Numbered from the stretch's first letter, positions 1 through 7,827 are shown. The stretch: 16,190 nucleotides of DNA from Micavibrio sp. UBA2705 (GCA_002354205.1 DELD01000065.1:15746-31935); one strand, 5' to 3'. Translations and numbers: made by a program. Notes: generated by a model not told the origin, from the letters alone.

Positions 1-513
1 AAAACCCACCATAATGTTGGCGGCCTGCCTGCCCATATGAAACTTGATTTGGTTGAACCGCTGCGTGAACTTTTCAAAGACGAAGTACGCCGCCTAGGCC
101 ACGAACTCGGTATGCCTGACAGTTTTATTAAGCGCCACCCTTTCCCCGGGCCAGGCCTTGCCATCCGCATCCCCGGGGCGGTGAGTTTTGAAAAGCTCGA
201 AATCCTCAGAAAGGCAGATACCATCTACCTCGAAGAAATTCGTAATGCGGGGCTTTATGATCAAATTTGGCAAGCCTTCGCCGTCCTCCTCCCCGTCAAA
301 ACCGTTGGCGTGATGGGCGATGGCCGCAGCTATGACCATGTCTGCGCGCTCCGCGCCGTCACCGCCATAGACGGCATGACCGCCGATTTCTTCCATTTCG
401 ACCATGAATTCCTCGGCCGCGCCGCCACCCGAATTATCAATGAAGTGCGCGGGATTAATCGGGTGGTCTATGATATTACCAGTAAACCCCCTGGGACGAT
501 TGAGTGGGAGTAA
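1..513 (+). CDS. guaA: GMP synthase (glutamine-hydrolysing), C-terminal part
   Basis: This is the 3' end of GuaA, which converts XMP to GMP with glutamine and ATP in the cytoplasm (de novo purine synthesis). The reading frame is open from base 1, so the gene begins outside the window and only about 170 residues are present. What remains is the C-terminal dimerisation domain: the HNVGGLP stretch at the very start, PFPGPGLAIRI around residue 51 of the visible part, and the family's usual ending KPPGTIEWE. The amidotransferase domain and the ATP-pyrophosphatase P-loop lie upstream. The gene looks richer in G+C at third positions than the DNA behind it, uses CGC for arginine, and ends at TAA 511-513. 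No terminator hairpin follows. Identification is certain. Confidence 0.97.
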   Translation, partial: KTHHNVGGLPAHMKLDLVEPLRELFKDEVRRLGHELGMPDSFIKRHPFPGPGLAIRIPGAVSFEKLEILRKADTIYLEEIRNAGLYDQIWQAFAVLLPVKTVGVMGDGRSYDHVCALRAVTAIDGMTADFFHFDHEFLGRAATRIINEVRGINRVVYDITSKPPGTIEWE

Positions 514-519
514 AATGCC

Positions 520-729
520 ATGTGCAAAATGTTTAGAGGACTATGGGCTGCGCTGAGAAAATGTGATGCATGTGCATGTTTTTTAATAGCGGTTCTGTTG
601 CTTTTCTCTTTGCTGTTGCTTGGTTTTGGCGTTGAACCCTTAAAAAGTTTCTTTGCTGGTTCTTTAAGGGTTAAGGCAGATAATTCAGGGGGTGGATTTA
701 TGAGTATCAGACTATTTTCGCAGGCTTAA
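520..729 (+). CDS. Small hypothetical membrane protein
   Basis: I do not recognise this 69-residue protein. It starts seven bases after the guaA stop, and GGGAG at 506-510 inside the last guaA codons is a plausible ribosome binding site nine bases before the ATG. It has a basic, cysteine-containing N-terminus and one strongly hydrophobic segment at about residues 20-38 (CFLIAVLLLFSLLLLGFGV), so it is probably an inner-membrane protein. Its last nine codons overlap the likely start of the next gene at 700. A perfect 10-bp inverted repeat (635-644 and 663-672) lies inside it. It could be a separate small protein, or the first half of a two-span protein split from the next gene by a frameshift. 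Confidence 0.45.
   Translation: MCKMFRGLWAALRKCDACACFLIAVLLLFSLLLLGFGVEPLKSFFAGSLRVKADNSGGGFMSIRLFSQA
635..672. repeat. Perfect 10-bp inverted repeat
   Basis: AACCCTTAAA at 635-644 pairs exactly with TTTAAGGGTT at 663-672, leaving an 18-base loop. It lies inside the small membrane-protein frame and just ahead of the ribosome binding site for the next gene. No run of T follows on either strand, so it does not look like a normal intrinsic terminator. It could be an RNA hairpin controlling the downstream gene, a protein-binding site, or chance in AT-rich DNA. Confidence 0.4.
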
Positions 730-1376
730 TCGCAGGTGGAATCACAGCGCTCTCTATTTGGGTAACCCTCGAGTACTATAAAAACGAACAAAAAAGACAC
801 GAAGCCGAGAAGCTAGCTAAGGCGCGTGGTTATAAGGTGAAGATGCCAGATGCTTTGAGTAAAATAAATGAATATTGCTGCAATGTTTTTAATAGTATTC
901 ATAACAAAAAAACTGAAGCTCCTTCGCCCCCCAAAGAGGAAATTGGAATTTTTCAAGATAGCGTAATGTACGTTGATGATAACTCATCAGAGGTAATAGC
1001 AAAATTTTGTAACTCTTATCAGATTCATAATTCTAGATTACGTAACTATTTAGATCAGGAAGACCGTATTGGTAACGTGACTAGAACAGAACTAGATGAG
1101 CTCGAGGCTGCTGAAGCTGTTTATGATTGCGTTCTTTTGAATGCGCTATGTAATAGACTATATGAATATGGTCGGGGTGAGGTTTCTCAGGTTGAAAGTA
1201 GCCAGATAACTATAAAAGAAATGTACTCATCATTACGGTCTGTAACTACAAGTAAGGTTTGGTTTAAAGACGATTGTGAAAGAAACGAGTATTCATATCT
1301 GCGTTGGCTATTCGAGAGAATAGAGCGCAAACATGAGGGTGATATTCCTGAACCTGATTATGTCCCGATTTTGTAA
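700..1376 (+). CDS. Hypothetical membrane-anchored protein, apparently frameshifted near its start
   Basis: The intact reading frame runs from after the stop at 681-683 to TAA 1374-1376. Its only bacterial start with a good reading context is ATG 700, preceded by AGGGGG at 687-692, but that ATG lies one base out of frame. A single missing base near 709-711 would join it. In frame from 711 comes a membrane helix (TIFAGLIAGGITALSIWVTL), then a charged stretch (YYKNEQKRHEAEKLAKARG), then a soluble part of about 180 residues with no motif I know. The alternative start GTG 837 would lose the membrane helix and has no ribosome binding site. Several AGA arginine codons and lower G+C set it apart from its neighbours, suggesting acquisition behind guaA. 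It may be a real frameshift, a pseudogene or a sequencing error. Function unknown. Confidence 0.5.
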
Positions 1377-1429
1377 TAAGGTTCATTATTATTGCTCTTG
1401 GCATGTTGCTCTTCTTGGTTCTCGACACC

Positions 1430-2092
1430 TTAATGCACCGCGCCACCATAAAAATACCAGCCCAAACCAATTATAAATAACGCATTGCCGTATAGTCCGT
1501 GTTCGAGTGTGACAAGGGCGAGGGAGTGTGTACGTCTGTACGTTTCGGCGAAGATTAGCCCGCCGATTAGGCTGAGGACAGGGGCGACGGGGTTGAGGTA
1601 GAGTATGTGCGCATAGGCAAAAACAAGCGCGCTTGCCACAACCATTTTGCGCCCTGCGCCGAAAAAACGGCGATAGCGGCGGAAGAAGAAGCTACAGAAA
1701 ATAAATTCCTGCGGCAGGGCAGAAAGCAGCGGGTACATACACAGCAAAATCAGCACAAATTCAGGGCTGGTTTTCGGCAGGAAGAAAAGCCGCGGCGTAT
1801 CATAGAAATACAGAAATGCGACCATCGCGATTGATGCTACGACCCAGCGGATCAGCAAGGGCGGCATAAAGCTTTTTTTAACCTGACGGAATTTAAACGC
1901 ATCCTTTAATTCATCCGCGTAGCATATACGCATAATGATAAACCCATAAAGCGCCGCCCCCCACAGGAAGCTAAACATAAACGGCGCAGATTTGGTGAAA
2001 ATAATATAGCTCGGCAAAGCAATGCAGAGAATAAGAAATTCAATCACCATAAAGGCGCGATGGGTTAAGATGCGGTGTAATGGCGCGGTCAT
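1430..2092 (-). CDS. CPBP-family intramembrane protease homologue (CAAX/Abi type)
   Basis: A 220-residue polytopic membrane protein related to the CAAX-processing and bacteriocin-processing (CPBP, COG1266) glutamic proteases, which cut substrates within the membrane. Three family motifs can be placed. The first is PQEFIFCSFFFRRY at 127-140, with catalytic-type Glu129. The second is FAYAH at 158-162. The third is EHGLYGN at 197-203. The first motif is usually EExxxR or QExxFR; here the position of the arginine is Cys133, with two arginines further on. The substrate cannot be told. The start ATG lies one base after the stop of the upstream hydrolase, so the two are very likely co-transcribed and perhaps translationally coupled. 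The family is confident; proteolytic activity is less so. Confidence 0.85.
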   Translation of the reverse strand: MTAPLHRILTHRAFMVIEFLILCIALPSYIIFTKSAPFMFSFLWGAALYGFIIMRICYADELKDAFKFRQVKKSFMPPLLIRWVVASIAMVAFLYFYDTPRLFFLPKTSPEFVLILLCMYPLLSALPQEFIFCSFFFRRYRRFFGAGRKMVVASALVFAYAHILYLNPVAPVLSLIGGLIFAETYRRTHSLALVTLEHGLYGNALFIIGLGWYFYGGAVH

Positions 2093-2093
2093 T

Positions 2094-2945
2094 TTATTGC
2101 TCCCATAAGGCTTTTAAAACGCGCTGCGCTAATGGCGAGGCGGGGTCTGACATGGCTTGGTTCATCTCGCGGTGGCTAAGGCCGTCTATGATATGGGTTT
2201 CGCTTTGCCCGCTCGCTGTTTTGATCGCGGCGGTGAAAGCGTGGGTTTGCGCCACTGCGTCAGGGCGCTTGCCTGTAACGAAACAGATGAAGGGCGGCAG
2301 GTTTTTATTATCCTGCACATAGCTTATTGGCGATGCGGCTTTAATTTTCTGCGGCGTTGTACCAAATGTTGCATCAATTTTTGGCTGGACGAGGCGTTTG
2401 CCAATGACGAGGGGCGTTGAAAAATCATAGCTTGCTGTGTCATTGGGGATGACGCTTTTAAATAATAGCGGGGAGAGGCTATGCGCGGCAAGATAGCGTC
2501 CGTCCGTGGCAATCAACGCGGCAAGATGCGCGCCTGCGCTATGGCCTGCAATATGGATGCTGTGCTTATTACCGCCATATTGGTGAATATTATCATAGAC
2601 CCATTTAACCGCAGCGGCGCTGTCTTCGGCCTGTGCGGGGTGTTTATCTTTGGGGGATAGGCGGTAATTTATGCTGATGAAAACCGCGCCTTTTTCGGCG
2701 TAGAATGTGCCATGTTTTTCTGCGCTTGATTTGTCGCCCCTCTGCCAGCCGCCACCATGAATGAATATTAATACGGGTTTGAGGGCTTTGAGGCCTTGTG
2801 GCGCGTAAATATCGAGTTTTTGGCGGGGGTCTGCGCCGTAAGCAATGTCTTTTTCGACTAATATATTATCGGCATATGCGACAGCGCCTGATGCGGTCAA
2901 CAGTATGGTCATAAGCGCTAATGCGCCAAGACGTATATTCTGCAT
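2094..2945 (-). CDS. Secreted alpha/beta hydrolase (esterase/lipase of the HGGGW type)
   Basis: A 283-residue serine hydrolase of the hormone-sensitive-lipase/feruloyl-esterase-like branch. Residues 1-25 form a Sec signal peptide (hydrophobic core, cleavage probably after AVAYA), so the enzyme should act in the periplasm or outside. HGGGW at 63-67 gives the oxyanion hole, GHSAG at 134-138 holds the nucleophile Ser136, and Asp229 and His258 (GLSHRE) complete a likely catalytic triad. It probably cleaves carboxylic esters of small molecules; the true substrate is unknown, and a kynurenine-formamidase-like role would not fit export. A GGGGAAG ribosome binding site lies just before the ATG. It is the first gene of a pair with the CPBP protease. 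Confidence 0.88.
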   Translation of the reverse strand: MQNIRLGALALMTILLTASGAVAYADNILVEKDIAYGADPRQKLDIYAPQGLKALKPVLIFIHGGGWQRGDKSSAEKHGTFYAEKGAVFISINYRLSPKDKHPAQAEDSAAAVKWVYDNIHQYGGNKHSIHIAGHSAGAHLAALIATDGRYLAAHSLSPLLFKSVIPNDTASYDFSTPLVIGKRLVQPKIDATFGTTPQKIKAASPISYVQDNKNLPPFICFVTGKRPDAVAQTHAFTAAIKTASGQSETHIIDGLSHREMNQAMSDPASPLAQRVLKALWEQ

Positions 2946-2991
2946 CGTTTTCTTCCCCGTGTTTTATTTATATAAGTATAAACGCGGCGGG

Positions 2992-3014
2992 CATGAAAAC
3001 CCTGCACTTTCATG
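2992..3014. repeat. Short inverted repeat upstream of the hydrolase
   Basis: CATGAAA at 2992-2998 and TTTCATG at 3008-3014 form a 7-bp inverted repeat around a nine-base centre, in the gap between the SnoaL-like gene and the hydrolase. Just downstream on the minus strand, TATACT (2975-2980) could be a -10 element. The repeat could be an operator or a weak hairpin; it has no T run. The evidence is thin. Confidence 0.25.
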
Positions 3015-3032
3015 GGCGCTTTATATCAGGCG

Positions 3033-3374
3033 TTAGGGCAACATGACATATTCTTCATGAATGATTTTGCCGTTTTTCCATGTTTGAATATGCTTGCCTG
3101 TAAAGGCGTAATTTTCATTGGCTTTGGTGGTTATGTCGTAATGAAAGGTAATTTCTGCAATGTCGTCTTTGATGTTTTTTTCGATTAAAGTAATGACAAA
3201 GGCGGCGATGGATTCAACATAAGGCTTTTGTTTTACAGTGGCCTCTGCGCGGGAACTTGCAAATTCTTCGCCGTTGGAACTCATGGTAATATGTTCATCA
3301 TAATATTGCTCGCCCAGTTCTAATATGCGCCCTTCCATATTCATTTTTATAAAACCGTCAACGTGCTCTTCCAT
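3033..3374 (-). CDS. SnoaL-like / NTF2-fold protein
   Basis: A 113-residue soluble protein with the pattern of the SnoaL-like branch of the NTF2 fold: helical N-terminus (MEEHVDGFIKMN), the YYDEHITMSS stretch, and closing beta strands with FTGKHIQTWKNGKIIHEEY at about 91-109. Members of this fold are small-molecule isomerases, hydratases or ligand-binding proteins; nothing here fixes the reaction. No signal peptide is present, so it should be cytoplasmic. AAGGAAAG six bases before the ATG is a good ribosome binding site. The next gene on the same strand (the hydrolase) begins 87 bases after its stop, so co-transcription is possible but not clear. Confidence 0.75.
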   Translation of the reverse strand: MEEHVDGFIKMNMEGRILELGEQYYDEHITMSSNGEEFASSRAEATVKQKPYVESIAAFVITLIEKNIKDDIAEITFHYDITTKANENYAFTGKHIQTWKNGKIIHEEYVMLP

Positions 3375-3533
3375 GATGTGCTTTCCTTATATTTCGCCTT
3401 AATCATAAGAAGTATAACTGAAATGCCGCAATGATGCATGTTGATTTTTGTTGTCATCCGCAGTGGTGATGTGGCGCATTTTCCGTTATGATATGCGCAG
3501 CAGAACCATATGGTAAAGATAAGGGCATATTTC

Positions 3534-4472
3534 ATGGCAATGATTTCAGTGCGCGGCTTAAACTTCGAATATCCGCCGCAAAAGATTCTAACCGATATTA
3601 ATTTTGAATTGGCTGAGGGCAGCGTCACGGCGCTAGTTGGGCCAAATGGTGCAGGAAAAACGACGTTGCTGCGCTGTTTGACCAATTTAGAAGCGCCGCT
3701 TTCAGGCCATATAGAGGTTGATGGCATTGATATTCACCGCCATCCGCGCAATGCGCATCGCAAGATGGGGTATTTGTCTGACTTTTTTGGTCTGTATAAT
3801 GATTTAACCGTCCGTCAGTGTTTAACTTATACGGCGTGGTGTCAGAAACTGCCTAAGTCCGAAGTGCATAAACGCGTTGAAGTGGTCGCCGAGGATGTTG
3901 AAATTACAGATTATCTTGATCAAAAAGCAGGCAGCTTATCGCGCGGCTATCGTCAACGTCTTGGCGTTGGCATGGCGATGATCCATGAGCCGAAAATTTT
4001 GTTTTTGGATGAACCGGCATCAGGGTTAGACCCTGAAGCGCGAGTCAATTTATCAGCCTTTATTGTCCGCCTACAACAGCGCGGCATGACGATTATTGTT
4101 TCTTCGCATATATTGGCGGAATTAGAAGATTACTGCACAGATATGTTGGTTATCCGCGATGGTGAAATACGCTCGCATGTTAAACTTTCGGAGCATCAAT
4201 CCGCGCAGGTGACGCGCATTGAAATGAGCTTGTTGACGCAGAACGCCGCGCATGTAGAACTGATAACGGCGCATCCTGAAGTGAGCCAGTGTTACCAAGA
4301 GGGTGAAGGGGTGCAATGTGATTTTACAGGGGATACCGCCGCACAGAGCGCATTTTTGAAATACTTAATTCAGCATGATGTCCCTGTATTACGTTTTGTG
4401 CCGATGGCACGGACATTAAAATCGGCCTATATGGATTTGGCGAAAACGTCAAAAGGGGAGCAAAGCGTATGA
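3534..4472 (+). CDS. ABC transporter ATP-binding protein
   Basis: A complete ABC ATPase of 312 residues that should power the adjacent membrane protein. Visible motifs are Walker A GPNGAGKT (36-43), signature LSRGYRQ (135-141), Walker B ILFLDEP (155-161), D-loop SGLD (163-166) and the switch His192 (SSHI). The Q-loop region reads GYLSDFFGLYNDLTV, with no glutamine at the usual place; this variant occurs in ABC-2-type exporters. After about residue 215 comes a C-terminal extension of about 100 residues with no known motif. I choose ATG 3534 because AAGGG at 3521-3525 sits eight bases before it and the domain starts at once; an upstream ATG at 3510 lacks a ribosome binding site. The stop overlaps the permease start (ATGA at 4469-4472). 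Substrate unknown. Confidence 0.93.
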   Translation: MAMISVRGLNFEYPPQKILTDINFELAEGSVTALVGPNGAGKTTLLRCLTNLEAPLSGHIEVDGIDIHRHPRNAHRKMGYLSDFFGLYNDLTVRQCLTYTAWCQKLPKSEVHKRVEVVAEDVEITDYLDQKAGSLSRGYRQRLGVGMAMIHEPKILFLDEPASGLDPEARVNLSAFIVRLQQRGMTIIVSSHILAELEDYCTDMLVIRDGEIRSHVKLSEHQSAQVTRIEMSLLTQNAAHVELITAHPEVSQCYQEGEGVQCDFTGDTAAQSAFLKYLIQHDVPVLRFVPMARTLKSAYMDLAKTSKGEQSV

Positions 4473-5857
4473 TTATCATTAACCCTGAATTTCATCGTAA
4501 TTTATGGCTTAAATTTTCTACTTTCCGCCTTGCGGCAATGCCGATCTTCTTGCTTGGTTATTTATATATTGCAGGCACGTCATGGGGCGCAAGTGATGCG
4601 GTATTGTTTAGCACGACATTGCCGATTTGTTTTATCGTTTTGTGTATATTTGGTACTTATGAAGCGGCAAAAGCACTGCGCAGTGAAATAAAGGGTAATA
4701 CGTGGGATTTTCAAAAAATGTCAGCGATTGGCCCGTGGCAGCTTGCTATTGGTAAATTATTTGGCGCGACGTCCTATGCGTGGTATTTCGGTATTCCTTT
4801 ATTGGCCGTGATGGCGTTTAATTATCCGCATGACGCATTTGGCGTGGCAACGCCGTCAGTGGGTGTGTTCTTAACGGCGAGCGTATTGGGCGCAGTATCT
4901 GGCCATGCAAGCGCTTTGTTGATTTCACTCGCCAGCCTGCATTCCAAACGGATGCGGGTAATTTTGCCGCTGATTATCGGTATTGCGGTGGCAAGCTGGG
5001 TATTTAAAGCGATTATTGGCTATGATTTGCCTTTTGCGGCAATGGGAGGCGCTGATGGGGCGGTGCGTTGGCATGGTTTTACGGTAAGCAAAACACATTT
5101 TGATTTATATAGCGTTTTATTTGTGCTGTTTTGGGTCGTCGTTGCGATACAACGCTTGCTGCGTTTAGAGCTGCAATATAAAAATGCACCGCTTGTTTGG
5201 GGCGCATTTGTTCTCACTGTGGCTATTTATATGGCGGGGTTCTACCCACAGGGGGGTGCCTTGATCCCTGAGAAGTTTACAGCCGCGATGCAGTACTGGC
5301 TTGCTTTTTCTGTCGTGGCCTTATTGCTTTATATCAAAATGCTGGAAGAATCGAAAGATATCATGCCGTATAAGCGCTTTGTTGCGGCGTGGCGGGCGCG
5401 TGATTGGTCGCTTGCCTTTCTTAATGTACCGCGCTGGGCGGTGACGCTGTGCTTTGCTTTGCCCCTTTTGGCGACGCTGCATATGTCTTTCCCTTCTGAA
5501 GGCGGGCGCATTGAATTTTCACTGTTTGACTTAGGGCTTGGCATGTTGCTGTTTACTTTACGCGATGGCCTTGTATTACATGCGGTGTTGCTTGGCGGCA
5601 CGGGGCGCTTTGTTGGCTTTAAGTTACTGTTTTATTATTTTGTGATGTATTTCTTGGCAATCAGCGCGACGCTTGATGGCGCATTTGAAACGCGCGAGAG
5701 CTTTGAAGCCGCGTTTATGAGCGGCGGCGGCATTAGTTTCTTTTTACCGACAGGTACAGGCGGGTTTATCAGCTCATGCGCTGCGGTTGCGCTGCAATGT
5801 GTTGGCGCGGCGTGGTTTTTGAATTACCGTCTAAAATTATTTACCAAAGAAAAATAA
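4469..5857 (+). CDS. ABC transporter permease (ABC-2-like)
   Basis: A 462-residue inner-membrane protein with about twelve hydrophobic segments. It starts inside the last codons of the ATPase gene, so the two form one exporter-like unit with translational coupling. Near residues 73-94 there is a cytoplasmic loop (SEIKGNTWDFQ, then the AIGKLFG stretch) of the kind seen in ABC-2 permeases between spans 2 and 3, where the ATPase docks. No periplasmic domain or binding protein is encoded nearby, which fits an exporter better than an importer. The transported substrate cannot be inferred from sequence. Codon use and composition match the neighbours. Confidence 0.85.
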   Translation: MIIINPEFHRNLWLKFSTFRLAAMPIFLLGYLYIAGTSWGASDAVLFSTTLPICFIVLCIFGTYEAAKALRSEIKGNTWDFQKMSAIGPWQLAIGKLFGATSYAWYFGIPLLAVMAFNYPHDAFGVATPSVGVFLTASVLGAVSGHASALLISLASLHSKRMRVILPLIIGIAVASWVFKAIIGYDLPFAAMGGADGAVRWHGFTVSKTHFDLYSVLFVLFWVVVAIQRLLRLELQYKNAPLVWGAFVLTVAIYMAGFYPQGGALIPEKFTAAMQYWLAFSVVALLLYIKMLEESKDIMPYKRFVAAWRARDWSLAFLNVPRWAVTLCFALPLLATLHMSFPSEGGRIEFSLFDLGLGMLLFTLRDGLVLHAVLLGGTGRFVGFKLLFYYFVMYFLAISATLDGAFETRESFEAAFMSGGGISFFLPTGTGGFISSCAAVALQCVGAAWFLNYRLKLFTKEK

Positions 5858-5874
5858 AATAAGGGAAAAATAAT

Positions 5875-6225
5875 ATGGGGTTTGCGCTATTTAAAGCATT
5901 GCTGTCTGGGCTGATTGTCTCTGCCGTGTCTGAAGTGACCAAGCGCAGCGCTGCCTTGGGGGCGCTTGTGGCTTCGCTGCCGATTATTTCTGTGCTGGCG
6001 ATGATTTGGATTTGGGTTGAAACGAAAGATACAGAGCGTATTGCTGCCCATGCTGAGGCGACGTTTTGGATGGTTCTGCCATCGCTGCCGATGTTTTTGG
6101 TGCTGCCGATATTGCTGCGTAGTAACGTACCGTTTTATGCGGCGCTTTCCTTGTGTTGCGCCCTTACCACCGGACTGTATTTTGTGATGGTCTGGCTTAT
6201 GAAGAAGTTTGGCTTTGGATTCTAA
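5875..6225 (+). CDS. DUF3147-family membrane protein
   Basis: A 116-residue protein with four hydrophobic segments (about 3-20, 29-47, 63-82 and 88-108). It has the pattern of the DUF3147 family: KALLSGLIVSAVSEV, then a small-residue-rich GALVASLPIISVLAMIW. The family has no established function. AAGGGA lies eight bases before the ATG, and the gene follows the permease by 17 bases, so it is probably the third gene of the ABC operon. Its last 29 bases overlap, on the opposite strand, the end of the PQ-loop gene. The family call is from memory of its pattern. Confidence 0.75.
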   Translation: MGFALFKALLSGLIVSAVSEVTKRSAALGALVASLPIISVLAMIWIWVETKDTERIAAHAEATFWMVLPSLPMFLVLPILLRSNVPFYAALSLCCALTTGLYFVMVWLMKKFGFGF

Positions 6226-6601
6226 GGCGAATGCTTTCGCGTGATGATGTGCATAGTGGCGCAGATTTTACCTTAATGGCCTTTGTAATTTGTGGCGGCG
6301 CACCGAAACGGTAGTAACGGTTATATATTGTCAGCCCAACAATCGTAAAGGCCGCTAAAAAATCAACACCGAAAACGAGCATCGTCACGGGGTCGCGTAG
6401 GACGACAATGGCGTAGGTAAAAGATACGCAGGCTTCCGCAGTCCAAAGTAGCCAAGTGGTGATCGGTGTGCTTATTGAATGTCCGGTAGACTTAATTAGC
6501 GTATAGATTTGCGGGCCATATCCAAAAGCTGCAATGGCAGCCATAAAAGAATAGGCAAGGATCAGATAGTCTTGAAATGAATGTAATAATAATACTTTCA
6601 T
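6197..6601 (-). CDS. PQ-loop (SemiSWEET-like) small membrane protein
   Basis: A 134-residue protein with three predicted membrane helices (about 11-26, 48-66 and 74-92) and a PQ-loop motif GYGPQIYTLIKSTGHS at 27-42, with the proline-glutamine at 30-31. Bacterial proteins with one three-helix PQ-loop unit work as dimers; SemiSWEETs move sugars, but other members have no known substrate. After the third helix comes a basic tail of about 40 residues that is longer than in typical SemiSWEETs and lies partly in the overlap with the DUF3147 gene. No strong ribosome binding site is seen. It starts 34 bases after the YeiH-type gene stops and is probably co-transcribed with it. Confidence 0.7.
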   Translation of the reverse strand: MKVLLLHSFQDYLILAYSFMAAIAAFGYGPQIYTLIKSTGHSISTPITTWLLWTAEACVSFTYAIVVLRDPVTMLVFGVDFLAAFTIVGLTIYNRYYRFGAPPQITKAIKVKSAPLCTSSRESIRLRIQSQTSS

Positions 6602-6635
6602 ATATCGGATGATAAAGGGTAAAGCTTAAGATAGC

Positions 6636-7646
6636 CTAAAGAAAGCTGATATAGAGCCCATAAAACACGATAAGTGCGGCGCTGTTGATGAGGACAAGGG
6701 TAAAAGGCTTGGCGCCTTGCTGACAAAGCGCTTTGAGCGATGTTTTTAGGCCGACTGCGCTGAGGGCAATAATCAGCGCCCAATGGCTCGCCGCCTGTAG
6801 CCATAAACGTAACGCTTCAGGAATAAATCCAAGCGCGTTGAGCGTCAGCAATGCAATAAAGCCCAATAGGAAAAGCGGAAAAGTAAATTTTGTCGCTTCA
6901 GCGTTTTCAGAGGTGTTTTCTTTGTGCTGCGTTTTATTGATGTAAATGCCGAGCGCGATAAGGACGGGAATTAACATGAAAACGCGGATCAGCTTAACGA
7001 GCACCGCTTGATCACCAATTTGTGGCGAGAGGCTATAGCCAGCCCCGACCACTTGCGCGACGTCATGAATTGTGCCGCCAACGAACAGTGCAGCTTGTTG
7101 ATCGCTTAAGTTAAAAAATGGCAAGATAAACGGATAAAGTATCATCGCCGCTGTACCAATGGCAGTCACGGCAATTATCGCGGCGGCTGTATTGTGTTCG
7201 CTGTCTTTACCCTGCGTCAATAAGGCGGCAATCGCCATCGCAGCTGATGCGCCGCAAATCGCCGTTGCGCCGCCAAGTAATAGGCCAAGGCTGCGGTCAA
7301 CTTTAAGGGCTTTCGCCGCGATGAGGCTGATGATGATCAGCGCGAAGGTCACAATGACGATAAAAAGAATCGTGCCTGCACCAAGCGCCGCAAGGTCAGA
7401 AAATACAAACCGCGCCCCGATCAGCACAACGCCAAGGCGCAAAATTGTTTTGGCGCTAAAATTAATGCCCGCATTCAGGCGCTTATCAGAACAAAAAGGA
7501 TTAAGGGCAAAGCCGCATGCAAGGCAAACCAGCATCACAGGCCAGTGTAAAGACAGCGAAATATATTTCGCCGCCATCGCGATTAAAACGCAGAGCGCGA
7601 TACCAAGAAGGTGTTTTTTAGCGTTAAGAAGGCTCTGTGTATTCAT
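6636..7646 (-). CDS. YeiH-family transporter (UPF0324, putative sulfate exporter family)
   Basis: A 336-residue inner-membrane protein with about ten hydrophobic segments. It carries the two best-kept motifs of the family: GGATAICGASAAMA at 125-138 and GGTIHDVAQVVGAG at 190-203. E. coli YeiH belongs here; database names speak of sulfate export, but direct evidence for the substrate is weak, so I give no function beyond membrane transporter. The length matches the family. It is the first gene of a two-gene unit with the PQ-loop protein. Its upstream region (7650-7760) is AT-rich and likely holds the promoter, but I cannot place the boxes with confidence. Confidence 0.88.
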   Translation of the reverse strand: MNTQSLLNAKKHLLGIALCVLIAMAAKYISLSLHWPVMLVCLACGFALNPFCSDKRLNAGINFSAKTILRLGVVLIGARFVFSDLAALGAGTILFIVIVTFALIIISLIAAKALKVDRSLGLLLGGATAICGASAAMAIAALLTQGKDSEHNTAAAIIAVTAIGTAAMILYPFILPFFNLSDQQAALFVGGTIHDVAQVVGAGYSLSPQIGDQAVLVKLIRVFMLIPVLIALGIYINKTQHKENTSENAEATKFTFPLFLLGFIALLTLNALGFIPEALRLWLQAASHWALIIALSAVGLKTSLKALCQQGAKPFTLVLINSAALIVFYGLYISFL

Positions 7647-7827
7647 GGCTTAAACTCATGTAATCTCGTGATTTTTAACGTCTATATCTTTGATAGCAAT
7701 TTATTCGCGCCGCGCCTATATAAAAATAGAAGTTACTTTTTGCTTGCGCTTATTATGTAAACTGTGTTAGCTTTCCTTAACAAAAAAGAACAGCCATTAT
7801 AAGGCTTAAAGTTTCAGCGAGTTGTTA

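Noticed and set aside
94..405. A minus-strand frame opposite guaA
   Set aside because: It lies fully within the conserved guaA coding sequence and has no ribosome binding site.
490..513. An attachment-site repeat of the guaA 3' end
   Set aside because: I looked for a second copy of the last guaA codons around 1376-1440 and elsewhere in the window and saw none, and no integrase gene is present.
6598..6804. A 68-codon minus-strand frame overlapping the end of the YeiH-type gene
   Set aside because: It is a shadow frame: the other frame has clear YeiH family sequence, and this one has no recognisable pattern.
6636..7646. The YeiH-type protein as the transporter feeding the sulfation operon
   Set aside because: Its database name mentions sulfate, but it is about 4 kb away in a separate unit behind unrelated genes, and the family is not known to move PAPS.
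7159..7653. A 164-codon plus-strand frame opposite the YeiH-type gene
   Set aside because: It is the antisense of conserved membrane-protein codons, with low-complexity Ala/Arg content and no family pattern.
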